56,547 bases of DNA. Origin: an uncultured Fibrobacter sp. Lineage in GTDB: Bacteria > Fibrobacterota > Fibrobacteria > Fibrobacterales > Fibrobacteraceae. Every line of letters starts with the position of its first letter. The first letter of the stretch is position 1. Positions 1 through 7,538 of the stretch are shown piece by piece. Position numbers and translations under genes: made by a program. The stretch covers positions 1 through 56,547 of the forward strand of contig CAMJQW010000012.1 in assembly GCA_946408125.1 (NCBI GenBank). The letters run 5' to 3'. The notes under the pieces are model-generated. The model saw nothing but the letters and a program-made list of their open reading frames with translations. It had not been told where the DNA came from and did no database searches.

Positions 1-364
1 CAGACAATGCGGAATTGCTGTAATCGGAAGTGTTGCGAGTGATGATGCAGTCGAACCGGTGATGTTCTGCGACGGAATTTTGAACGGCATCTTCAAAATC
101 TTCCCATCCGCTATCGAGAGCCGCCCAAATGTCGACTTCTGATACGGAAGAAACATGGACAATTTGGAGTAGGTTGCGAAGAAGCTGTTTTGTTAAGGAG
201 GGTTTCTTCAATTCCTTTTGTGCGATATAATAGATATCCGTAATCGCGGAAGCTGAAATGAATTCTTGGATATCGTCTGATGCTGCCTTGAGAACTGCTG
301 CCGATTCGTTCACATGGGCGGTTCTATTCAGCAGAACATCTAGAACAACATTGGTGTCAACCAT
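1..364 (-). CDS. PIN-domain toxin (VapC-like), 3' end beyond window
   Basis: The visible 121 residues begin MVDTNVVLDVLLNR, the first strand of a PIN ribonuclease with its acidic metal ligand at D3. A second acidic cluster lies in DFEDAVQ (89-95), followed by the family signature CIITRN (106-111) and D114. PIN toxins are Mg-dependent RNases that usually cleave tRNA or rRNA. The start codon overlaps the 3' end of the upstream antitoxin-like gene by 8 bp, the normal translational coupling of a toxin-antitoxin operon. The C-terminus is cut by the window edge. Family assignment is firm; the RNA target cannot be read from sequence. Confidence 0.82.
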   Translation of the reverse strand, partial: MVDTNVVLDVLLNRTAHVNESAAVLKAASDDIQEFISASAITDIYYIAQKELKKPSLTKQLLRNLLQIVHVSSVSEVDIWAALDSGWEDFEDAVQNSVAEHHRFDCIITRNTSDYSNSALS

Positions 365-590
365 TATCTGCATACTTTTCGAGTCTCTCTGAACGGTAAT
401 CTTCTAGTGACTTTCCTGTATTGGGAATAGCACCAATAAGCGAATCAACGAGATCCGCTTTTGCATTCTTTTTTTCAGAGGACGCTACGACCGTATATGC
501 GATAACAACCTCCTGTCCCGCTTCTAGCCGAACAGGTGGTTCTAGCACAATCTGCTGCCCATCAAAAAATCCTTTTGCAGTTGCTATCAT
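357..590 (-). CDS. Antitoxin-like protein (AF2212/DUF104-like)
   Basis: A 77-residue protein. Its N-terminal half (G-F-F-D-G-Q-Q-I-V-L-E-P-P-V-R-L-E-A-G-Q-E-V) resembles the small beta-rich DNA-binding antitoxins of the AF2212/DUF104 group that pair with PIN toxins. The C-terminal half (SLIGAIPNTGKSLEDYRSER) is charged and probably wraps the toxin. It overlaps the PIN gene by 8 bp and is first in the operon, the usual antitoxin position. A good sigma-70 promoter lies 30-55 bp upstream. Such antitoxins generally autorepress, but no operator is obvious here. Confidence 0.7.
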   Translation of the reverse strand: MIATAKGFFDGQQIVLEPPVRLEAGQEVVIAYTVVASSEKKNAKADLVDSLIGAIPNTGKSLEDYRSERLEKYADNG

Positions 591-617
591 GGTTTTACTC
601 CGATAACGTTCCTTCTA

Positions 618-646
618 AATATACCTTTTTCACCCATTAAAGGCAA
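618..646 (-). promoter_or_regulatory. Promoter of the toxin-antitoxin operon
   Basis: Reading the minus strand, TTGCCT (641-646) and TATATT (618-623) are separated by exactly 17 bp, 28 bp upstream of the antitoxin ATG. Spacing and both hexamers fit a sigma-70 promoter. Confidence 0.6.
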
Positions 647-853
647 GTTTTAGGGATTATCATTCCAAGTTGGAATATGTGTTTGCTTGGAAAATTGTGC
701 TTTTGGCATCATTTTCGCTAGAAATTTTGATGAAAATGTGTTTTTTGCTGATTTATTAGTTATTTTTAGAACGAAATAGAGAGTTTTGCTCTTGTTCTCT
801 AAGTGAAATCTAGACAGTTTCCCTAAGCGAGAATAAGGCGGACGCTCACGCAG

Positions 854-935
854 GTATGCCGTTTTGCGGTATGCTTCAGTTTGCTGTATCGGCTTGTTAG
901 CCGATTGTTGGTCGTTAGACCAAGGGCAACAGCCC
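854..935. repeat. Hairpin chain A in a gene-free stretch (591-1085)
   Basis: Four hairpins follow one another closely: GTATGCCG/CGGTATGC (854-874, with G-U pairs, loop TTTTG), CGGCT/AGCCG (890-903), TTGGTC/GACCAA (908-923) and GGGC/GCCC (924-935). None is followed by a T-run, so these are not terminators. I see no convincing coding sequence between the antitoxin promoter and the SPFH gene. A structured RNA is possible, but no known family (tmRNA, RNase P, 6S) was recognised. Confidence 0.6.
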
Positions 936-1085
936 TTTTGGGGCGTGGGTCGTTTGTGTTTATCGCTTAGAGGCAGTCTAGAGCCCCACTTAGGTAAATG
1001 CAACGATCTGCGCCTTTTTTTGTATTCTGTTCAAAAAGCTGATTGTTGTGAATAAGGGCGGCTCCGAAAAGTATAGGAGTAAAAA

Positions 1086-2108
1086 ATGGCCCTTATCGAT
1101 TGCGTAAAATTCGATTGCCCTGTAGACGATGTTTTGGTTTGGAAGTATCCAAGCGAAAACTTAACTCTTGGAACTCAATTGATTGTTAATCAAAGTCAAG
1201 AAGCCGTTTTTGTCAAAGGTGGCAAGGCTCTAGATGTCTTTGGACCGGGCACCCATACGCTTTCTACGGGAAATTTACCTTTTCTCCAAAAACTGATTAA
1301 TTTGCCTTTTGGAGGCAAGACTCCTTTTACTGCGGAAGTTTGGTTTGTCAACAAGACTGTCAAAAGGGGACTGAAATGGGGAACGCAAGGTCCAGTTCAG
1401 GTTATGGACCCTATTTATATGTATCCTGTCAACCTTCGCGCCTTTGGGGAATGGGGACTCCGTGTTACTAATTCACAAGCGTTCATTAATCAAATGGTGG
1501 GAACGCAATTACTCGCAGATAGTGCTAAAATAGAAGAGTATTTTCGTGGAGAAATTCTACAACGGTTGACAGACCAGCTTGCAAAGTTTGTTGTTGAACA
1601 GAATGTATCCGTATTTCAATTAGCTGCCAAAACAAACGATTTGTCTTCTTTTGTTCAAAATGCGATATCTCCAGAATTTAACCGCTTTGGAATAGAAATT
1701 GTCAACTTTAATGTTGCTAGAACTTCAATTGCAGATGAAGATATGCAACAGTTCCAAAAGATCCAAGCGCAAAGAATGCAATTGAGCGTAATTAACCAAT
1801 CTGGACAAGCTTATGCTACAATGAGATCTTTTGATACATTGGAAGCTGCGGCTCAAAATCCCAATGGGAATATGGGGCAAATGCTTGGCGCCGGTTTAGG
1901 TATGGGCGTGGGCCTATCGTCTGGTATGGCTGTTGGTCAACAAGTCGGAAATACAATGAATCCGAATCCACCTCAGAATTCTGTTCCGCAACCATCTGCA
2001 GATGATCCCATGGCAAAACTACAGAAGCTAAAACAGCTGCTTGAAATGGGGCTTATATCGTCGAGCGATTTCGAAACAAAAAAACAAGAAATACTGTCCA
2101 GCTTGTAA
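1086..2108 (+). CDS. SPFH/Band-7 protein with C-terminal SHOCT segment (YdjI-like)
   Basis: A 340-residue protein resembling the SPFH proteins annotated as virion core protein (Bacillus YdjI type). Residues about 20-240 form the SPFH region, including the segment around FNRFGIEIVNFNVARTS. A Gly/Met/Asn-rich linker (about 255-300) follows. The last about 35 residues (DPMAKLQKLKQLLEMG onward) form a SHOCT-type helical hairpin. SPFH proteins oligomerise on membranes. There is no N-terminal membrane helix, so anchoring probably comes from partners. It is the first gene of a tight four-gene operon (next gene 9 bp away), with a TAGGAG ribosome site. Base composition is clearly more A+T-rich than the genes from 4620 onward. 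Confidence 0.8.
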   Translation: MALIDCVKFDCPVDDVLVWKYPSENLTLGTQLIVNQSQEAVFVKGGKALDVFGPGTHTLSTGNLPFLQKLINLPFGGKTPFTAEVWFVNKTVKRGLKWGTQGPVQVMDPIYMYPVNLRAFGEWGLRVTNSQAFINQMVGTQLLADSAKIEEYFRGEILQRLTDQLAKFVVEQNVSVFQLAAKTNDLSSFVQNAISPEFNRFGIEIVNFNVARTSIADEDMQQFQKIQAQRMQLSVINQSGQAYATMRSFDTLEAAAQNPNGNMGQMLGAGLGMGVGLSSGMAVGQQVGNTMNPNPPQNSVPQPSADDPMAKLQKLKQLLEMGLISSSDFETKKQEILSSL

Positions 2109-2117
2109 GGAAACCCT

Positions 2118-2849
2118 ATGGAAAAGAAGAATATGCTATCTCGATTAGTTCCGAATGCTGTCGTATGCTTAGCTGTTTTTGCGATAGCCTTCGTTATGCG
2201 CCCCGATAATGCAGATGAAACGGGCTTTTGGTATCGAGTAATCTGGACTGAATTTTTGTGTGTTCTTGCCTTTTGGGGTGGTTCATTATTGTATTCAGTA
2301 AAAAAGACGGTTGCTCCGATTGGTGCAAGTGTTAGCATAATTATTTGCTCAATATGCGCTTTAAGTTTTATAGCCATGCTTGCGCAATATTTTATGCAGT
2401 CTGTAGAGATTGTATATAAAATCCATATTTGTTTTCAGATAATCATTTTTGTAGTTGGTTTTCTTCTGGTTCGAGGAATGTTTGTCGCTAAGCGACTAGG
2501 GGAAGAAGGAATGTCAGTTTCCAAAGATGCGGCCTTGGCTCCGAGAGATGTTGCAATAAAAATAAAAAGTGTTGAAAAAATGCTTGGCGACTCCTATTCA
2601 GGGGGAATTGATTCTTTGATAAAACAATTAAAAATGTTTAGAGAACGAGTTGAATATTCTATACAAGATAATTCATCTGTTCGAATGAAAGATGATTATA
2701 GGATTCTATGCGAAAAGACAATTAGTTTGTGTTCCGAACTTTCAGAACATATTAACGAAAAAGAATATTTGATAAATACCGAAATCAGTCGTAGAATTAC
2801 AGTTTTAATTAGTCAAGTCGATTCTATTTCTATGCAAATGAGGAAATAA
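2118..2849 (+). CDS. Four-helix membrane protein with cytoplasmic helical tail
   Basis: A 243-residue protein of no recognised family. Hydrophobic segments lie near residues 10-27, 43-60, 66-90 and 100-120. A hydrophilic, mostly helical tail of about 120 residues with coiled-coil character follows (QLKMFRERVEYS..., RITVLISQVDSISMQMRK). It lies 9 bp after the SPFH gene and 1 bp before the zinc-ribbon gene, so it is co-translated with them. The likely role is membrane anchor for the SPFH or TPR partner; this is inference from layout. Confidence 0.7.
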   Translation: MEKKNMLSRLVPNAVVCLAVFAIAFVMRPDNADETGFWYRVIWTEFLCVLAFWGGSLLYSVKKTVAPIGASVSIIICSICALSFIAMLAQYFMQSVEIVYKIHICFQIIIFVVGFLLVRGMFVAKRLGEEGMSVSKDAALAPRDVAIKIKSVEKMLGDSYSGGIDSLIKQLKMFRERVEYSIQDNSSVRMKDDYRILCEKTISLCSELSEHINEKEYLINTEISRRITVLISQVDSISMQMRK

Positions 2850-2850
2850 A

Positions 2851-3453
2851 ATGGAAATTAAAGAATGTCCGCAGTGTGGAGCCCCTGCGTCGCCATCAAT
2901 GAAATGCTGTGAATACTGTAAAGCAGAATTCTTTGTTACAAGTTTGGCGTACTTGTCGAGTTTTGAAGAAACTGCTGTAAAAAAGTATTTGCAGGCGTAC
3001 AAAAAAATGACAGTTTCTAATCCGGATGATGTTGAAGGTTATATGGGACTGGCTTTATGTTATTTGCAGATGGGAACTTACCCATTGGCGTTAAAAGGCT
3101 TTCAAAAGATTGTTGATGATTTTCCTGATGTAGCATTGGCTTATTATTATGAGTCGCTGGCGATTATAGCGGGTCGTCGTATAAAAATAATGCCAATGAA
3201 TGATGTAAAAAAGATAGAAAACTTGTTGAATACGGCAATTCAAGTTGACGATTCTTGCGGTATAGCGAAAATCCTTTTGGGGGTGCTTGTCTATGATTAC
3301 TATGAACTTAATAAAATGAAACATGGTGGTCAATCATCTCAAGAATTGATCGAAATGGGTGTGAATGATGGAGTTGATGATGGAGAACTTAAGCGGATGC
3401 TTACTGCTATAAAAATTGCTCCAGAATTAGAAAGCTTTCTAAAACAACAATAA
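2851..3453 (+). CDS. Zinc-ribbon protein with TPR-like repeats
   Basis: A 200-residue protein that opens with a zinc ribbon, C6-x2-C9 and C20-x2-C23 (CPQCG ... CCEYC). TPR-type helices follow over about 50-110 (VEGYMGLALCYLQMGTYPLALKGFQKI; A-L-A-Y-Y-Y-E-S-L-A) and further helices to the end. No transmembrane segment is visible. Zinc ribbon plus TPR suggests an adaptor that binds a partner protein. It sits between two membrane-protein genes of the SPFH operon. Bacillus YdjG, encoded beside SPFH protein YdjI, also carries a zinc ribbon, a suggestive but unproved parallel. Confidence 0.75.
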   Translation: MEIKECPQCGAPASPSMKCCEYCKAEFFVTSLAYLSSFEETAVKKYLQAYKKMTVSNPDDVEGYMGLALCYLQMGTYPLALKGFQKIVDDFPDVALAYYYESLAIIAGRRIKIMPMNDVKKIENLLNTAIQVDDSCGIAKILLGVLVYDYYELNKMKHGGQSSQELIEMGVNDGVDDGELKRMLTAIKIAPELESFLKQQ

Positions 3454-3471
3454 ACAACCATGAGGTAAATT

Positions 3472-4239
3472 ATGGAAAGATCACAGGTAAGAAAATACTT
3501 CAAGGAATTCCCTAAATGGGCAATTCTTTTTATCCTAATCGGCGTTATAATTCTATATACGCAAATAAGTGGTGAGGCTGCTGCACAAGGTGTTGTTGCG
3601 GGCTTGTTATTTATGGCAGTAGGAATTCTCGCGATTGTTTTAAATGTTAAAGGCAAACCAACTGACGAACAATTTGACGCGTTTGTTGAAAAAGACTTGG
3701 AATCAGTAAAAAAAGAAGCTCTGTCTAAACTTGGTATTGACGAATCGGAAGTAATTGCAGAACCTGATGTGATTTGGGGTGGATTATCTTCTCGCTCGGA
3801 TTGCTTTGTTGGGCTGAAAAAAGGTAAGGATAAAAAGTTCCGACAGACCCCGCAACCGTTTCTCATTTTGAACTACACGCAAAATCAAGTGGTGACGTAT
3901 CGATGCGACTTGGATCTGGATACGGGAAAATATTTATCGCCTGCGACAGAAGAATATTTTTATAAAGATATTGTATCCGTAAAAACGAAAACGGAAGAAA
4001 TTGAAGCGGTTGTGAAAGAACCAAGAAAATTCATCTTTTTCGGAGGAAAAAAGAAGAAGGTTAAAGTAAATGAAGAATATTTTTGCTTGAATAATTCAGG
4101 AGGAGATTCCCTAAGCATAAATGTTGCTTCTGGAAAAATAACGGAAGAACTAGGTGAAGATACTATCTTGCCTTCTAAGGAAACTGCGGAAAAGGCCTTG
4201 AATAACATTCGTAGAATGTTGCGCGAGAAAAAAGCATAA
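3472..4239 (+). CDS. Two-helix membrane protein, last gene of SPFH operon
   Basis: A 255-residue protein. Two transmembrane helices (about 17-33 and 43-60) are followed by a soluble domain of about 190 residues rich in beta-strands and lysine (FIFFGGKKKKVKVNEEYFCL). I do not recognise the family. The soluble part (ILNYTQNQVVTYRCDLDLDTG; YKDIVSVKTK) is reminiscent of PH-like/bPH domains that sense membranes, but this is weak. It follows the zinc-ribbon gene by 18 bp, and a strong terminator at 4269-4307 closes the operon. Confidence 0.7.
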   Translation: MERSQVRKYFKEFPKWAILFILIGVIILYTQISGEAAAQGVVAGLLFMAVGILAIVLNVKGKPTDEQFDAFVEKDLESVKKEALSKLGIDESEVIAEPDVIWGGLSSRSDCFVGLKKGKDKKFRQTPQPFLILNYTQNQVVTYRCDLDLDTGKYLSPATEEYFYKDIVSVKTKTEEIEAVVKEPRKFIFFGGKKKKVKVNEEYFCLNNSGGDSLSINVASGKITEELGEDTILPSKETAEKALNNIRRMLREKKA

Positions 4240-4268
4240 TCAATTGATGTTATTACAAGGATAATAAA

Positions 4269-4307
4269 GGGGCTACCATAGATTATCTATGTGTAGTCCC
4301 TTTTTAT
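4269..4307 (+). terminator. Terminator of SPFH operon
   Basis: GGGGCTAC (4269-4276) pairs with GTAGTCCC (4293-4300), with an inner CATAGA/TCTATG stem, followed by five T. Confidence 0.8.
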
Positions 4308-4379
4308 TAGCGGAACCTTTAATCTTGCGTTAGGGATAGTGACCCCTTGGGGCGAAGACTTGCGGGCAGTTTTGTCTTG

Positions 4380-4619
4380 ATGTTTTCGGGAGCAAGGCTT
4401 CGTTTTAGGAGGCGAGTAACGAGCGAAGCGAAGGTGGTCGCCCCTAAAATATAGCCCGACCGCACATATATGTGCTGGAACGCCCAAAGTAGAATATTCC
4501 CGCACGGAGCCTCTGGTCTCCAAGGTTTGTAACACGCGCGTGAGCCGTAGGCGACTCGTCTTAACGAGTCGTCGAAGGCGAGAGTGAGGCTGTAAGCCGA
4601 ACGGTCTCCATAGGCTCGC
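4380..4619. repeat. Hairpin chain B filling a gene-free stretch up to the carB junction
   Basis: Dense short inverted repeats include GCACATATATGTGC (4462-4475), GCCGTAGGC (4544-4552), CGACTCGT/ACGAGTCG around a CTTA loop (4552-4571) and GGCT/AGCC (4588-4598), plus repeated GAGCGAAGCGAAGG-like words near 4430. No credible gene lies between 4240 and 4619. The cluster stops exactly where carB homology begins. Confidence 0.6.
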
Positions 4620-5270
4620 CTCGCGACCCGCCTGATGCTCGGTGCCAAGCTCGAAGACCTGAAGCTCAAGGACAAGAAGTTCAACCACCACGGCGCCAAG
4701 GAAGCCGTGTTCCCGTTCGACAAGTTCCCGAAGGTGGACCCGGTTCTCGGCCCCGAAATGCGCTCCACGGGTGAAGTGCTCGGCCTCTCCGACGACTACG
4801 CCCTCGCTTACTACAAGAGCCAGGAAGCCGCAGGTTCCTTCCTCCCGAACGAAGGTGCCGTGCTGATTAGCCTCTCCGACAAGGTTAACTTGTCTGAACA
4901 GGCCATCGAAATCGGCAAGGAATTCCAGAAGCTCGGCTTCAAGATTTACGCTACCGAAGGTACCGCCAAGTTCTACGAGAAGGCCGGCGTCAAGTGCGAA
5001 GTGGTGAACAAGATTGCCGAAGGCCGCCCGAACGTCCTCGACATCATCCTGAACAAGCAGGTGAACCTCATCATCAACACGCCGTGGGCAAAGCGCGACG
5101 CCATCAAGGACGAAAGCGCCATCCGCAAGGCCGCCATCAAGTACAAGGTTCCGTACATCACGACCCTCGCCGGTGCCTACAACACCGTGAAGGGCATCGC
5201 CGCTGCAAGGAACGGCCATGGTGCGGTTAAATCTCTTCAGGAATATCACGCAAGCATCGAAGAGATCTAA
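4620..5270 (+). pseudogene. carB: carB 3' fragment (carbamoyl-phosphate synthase large subunit)
   Basis: From codon 4620 the frame reads LATRLMLGAKLEDL, then FPFDKFPKVDPVLGPEMRST and GRPNVLDIILN, matching the end of the last CPSase domain and the MGS-like regulatory domain of CarB. Only about 215 of roughly 1070 residues remain. The ATP-grasp synthetase domains are missing and an in-frame TAG lies at 4611-4613, immediately before homology starts. The first ATG (4635) has no clear ribosome site, so a free MGS domain could be made only inefficiently. It is most simply a remnant left by a rearrangement; a full carB must be looked for elsewhere. A terminator follows. Confidence 0.85.
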
Positions 5271-5297
5271 TCTCTAGCGAGCTTGTCAAAAACATTC

Positions 5298-5326
5298 AAA
5301 GGACTGCAGCGATGCAGTCCTTTTTT
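5298..5326 (+). terminator. Terminator after carB fragment
   Basis: A GGACTGCA/TGCAGTCC stem with a GCGA loop and six T. It is the original carB terminator, kept intact. Confidence 0.8.
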
Positions 5327-5361
5327 ATTCAGATTGAATTTTCAGGCGGCAGATGTAGTCA

Positions 5362-6015
5362 TTAATACCACATCTTTTCGTCGCCGATGGTCGTTGTGGG
5401 CCCATGCCCGGGGAATACGACGGTATCGTCGGGTAGCGGGAGCAACTTTCTCTTAATCCCGCTTACAAGCGCGTGGTCGTCCCCGCCGAAGAGGTCGCTG
5501 CGCCCGCGGCTGCCCGCGAACATGATGTCACCGGGGAACAGCAGGGGAGGTGCTTTTTGACCGTTCACTTCGCCCGGGTTTTCGCAGTAAAACGCGATGC
5601 CGCCGGGAGAGTGCCCTGCGATGTGGAAAACCTGCAAGCGGATGCCGGGCACCTCGACGGCATCGCCCTCGGCAAGGGTGTTGCCGAGTCCGGGCGAAGG
5701 CTCGCGCATCGGGAGTCCGAACATCTGGCTCTGTTCTTCCTGCAAATCAAGCAAGAAGGCGTCTTCCTCGTGAGCCTCGAGCTGCACTCCGTACTTGCGG
5801 GCGACAAACGCGTTGCCCAACACATGATCCAAGTGCAGGTGCGTGTTCAAAAGGTGGCGCACCGTCAAATGGTTCTGCTCTATGTAGCGGGTGAGGGCTT
5901 CTTCTTCGCGTTCGTTGCTAACGCTCGGGTCGATGAGAATCGCATCGCCGGCGTCGTTGCTCAGTACAAAGCAGTTCACGCCGAAGGGGTTCACGACAAA
6001 TTGCTTGATGTTCAT
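5362..6015 (-). CDS. MBL-fold metallo-hydrolase (glyoxalase II-like)
   Basis: A 217-residue cytosolic metallo-beta-lactamase-fold hydrolase. The metal site is visible: THLHLDH (HxHxDH), the third histidine in FHIAGHSPGG, the aspartate in FPGDIMF, and FPGHGP near the C-terminus. Length and motif order fit the single-domain glyoxalase II-like group (YcbL type), which hydrolyse thioesters. The substrate cannot be assigned. It lies 10 bp downstream of cysS on the same strand and is probably co-transcribed. Confidence 0.85.
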   Translation of the reverse strand: MNIKQFVVNPFGVNCFVLSNDAGDAILIDPSVSNEREEEALTRYIEQNHLTVRHLLNTHLHLDHVLGNAFVARKYGVQLEAHEEDAFLLDLQEEQSQMFGLPMREPSPGLGNTLAEGDAVEVPGIRLQVFHIAGHSPGGIAFYCENPGEVNGQKAPPLLFPGDIMFAGSRGRSDLFGGDDHALVSGIKRKLLPLPDDTVVFPGHGPTTTIGDEKMWY

Positions 6016-6025
6016 AGGCGCGGGC

Positions 6026-7477
6026 CTATTTCAATTCCCAGGTCGTGCCTTCCTTGGAGTCCTTGATGACCACGTTCATCGCGGCGAGTTCGTCGCGGAT
6101 GCGGTCGCTTTCGGCCCAGTTCTTGTTGGCACGGGCTTCCTTGCGGGCGGCAATCAGCGCTTCGATCTTCGCGACATCCACGCCGTCGTTGGCTCCCTTC
6201 TTGGCGTATTCTTCACGAGGTTCGTCGAGCTTCAGGCCGAAAATCTGGTCGAAGTCGGCCACGAGGGCAGCCTTTTCTCCGTCATCGATATCGCTCTTGA
6301 GCATCGTGTTCATGATGCCGAGTGCACGCGGCATGTTCAGGTCATCGCCGATGGCTTCCTTGAACTCGTTCTGGAACGCCTTGGCGGCATCGCTCGTAAT
6401 CGCGGTAGCCTTACCGATCAGCGGGTCCGTCTTCTTGTGCAAACTCTTGAGGCCTTCCTTCGCGCCTTCCAGAGCTTCCCACGTGAAGTTCAGGTAGTTG
6501 CGGTAGTGGCTGCCAATCGCGAAGAAACGGTAGTCGAGCGGGTTGAAGCCGCGGTCCATCAACAGCGAGACCGTCAGGAACTCGCCGCTGGACTTGCTCA
6601 TCTTGCCGAACTTCTGTTCGGTCGTGCCGTCTTCCAACTTTTCTTCGCTAGCGGTGCGCAGAAATTCGCCGTGCATCCAGAAGCGGGCGAACGTCACGCC
6701 GTTGGCGCATTCGCTCTGGGCGATTTCGTTCGTGTGGTGCACGCGGATGTGGTCGGTACCGCCGCAGTGAATGTCGAGCGTCGGGCCGTTGTACTTCATG
6801 GCCATGGCGGAGCATTCAATGTGCCAGCCGGGGAAACCAACACCCCACGGGCTGTCCCATTCCATGGCGCGCTTCTTGTCCTTCGGGCTGAACTTCCACA
6901 GAGCGAAGTCGGTGGCGTTCTTCTTTTCGCCCATGTCGATGCGGCTACCCTTGCGGAGGTTTTCCACGTCGAGGCGGGCGAAGTCGGCATAGCGCGGGAA
7001 CTTGAGGCTATCGAAGTAGATGCCGTCGGATGTGCGGTAGGTGTAACCTTTTTCTTCCAAGGTCTTCACCAGGTCAATCTGTTCCTGGATGTGCTGCGTA
7101 GCAGGCGTCCAGCGGGTCGGTTCCTGGATGTTGAGGCGGTGCCAGTCGGCCATGAATGCGTCGGTGTAGAACTTTGCGATATCCCACACGGACTTGCCTT
7201 CGCGGGCGGCGCCCTTTTCCATTTTGTCGTCGCCGGAGTCAGCGTCGCTGGTCAAGTGGCCCACGTCGGTGATGTTCACGATGTGGTTCACCTTGTAGCC
7301 GTAGTACTTGAGCGTACGGACCAGGAAGTCTTCGAAAATGTACGTGCGGAGGTTGCCGATGTGGGCAAAATGGTACACCGTCGGGCCACAACAGTACATG
7401 CGCACGGCGGGAACGCCTTCGGGGAGTGTGAATACTTCTTTCTTGCGCGATGCGGTGTTGTAGAACTGTAGAGCCAT
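6026..7477 (-). CDS. cysS: Cysteinyl-tRNA synthetase
   Basis: A 483-residue class I synthetase that charges tRNA-Cys. The HIGH box appears as HIGN (39-42), preceded by CCGPTVY with the zinc-binding cysteine at 29/30. Further zinc ligands lie in WHIECSAM and in CGGTDHIRVHHTNE. KMSKS is intact at about 285. The C-terminal helical anticodon-binding part (GDDLNMPRAL, RDELAAMNVVIKDS) is complete and length is normal. It is followed after 10 bp by an MBL-fold hydrolase gene. Confidence 0.97.
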   Translation of the reverse strand: MALQFYNTASRKKEVFTLPEGVPAVRMYCCGPTVYHFAHIGNLRTYIFEDFLVRTLKYYGYKVNHIVNITDVGHLTSDADSGDDKMEKGAAREGKSVWDIAKFYTDAFMADWHRLNIQEPTRWTPATQHIQEQIDLVKTLEEKGYTYRTSDGIYFDSLKFPRYADFARLDVENLRKGSRIDMGEKKNATDFALWKFSPKDKKRAMEWDSPWGVGFPGWHIECSAMAMKYNGPTLDIHCGGTDHIRVHHTNEIAQSECANGVTFARFWMHGEFLRTASEEKLEDGTTEQKFGKMSKSSGEFLTVSLLMDRGFNPLDYRFFAIGSHYRNYLNFTWEALEGAKEGLKSLHKKTDPLIGKATAITSDAAKAFQNEFKEAIGDDLNMPRALGIMNTMLKSDIDDGEKAALVADFDQIFGLKLDEPREEYAKKGANDGVDVAKIEALIAARKEARANKNWAESDRIRDELAAMNVVIKDSKEGTTWELK

Positions 7478-7538
7478 TTTAGCCTCCGTTAAATGCGGCG
7501 CAACATGCGCCGAACGAGCGCAAAGATAGCTTTTTTTT

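Noticed and set aside
854..1020. Possible tmRNA, RNase P RNA, 6S RNA or CRISPR array
   Set aside because: No tRNA-like ends, no conserved RNase P or 6S core, and the hairpin arms differ in sequence, so there are no direct repeats with spacers.
650..1055. Overlapping open frames of 117 and 63 codons in the spacer before the SPFH gene
   Set aside because: They cross the hairpin chain, have no ribosome site and no recognisable protein features; open by chance.
4287..5249. A 320-codon open frame opposite the carB fragment
   Set aside because: It is the antisense shadow of a G+C-rich gene; the plus strand carries clear CarB motifs.
5473..7471. Long plus-strand frames opposite the MBL hydrolase and cysS
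   Set aside because: They mirror the codon pattern of the real genes on the minus strand and contain no domain motifs.
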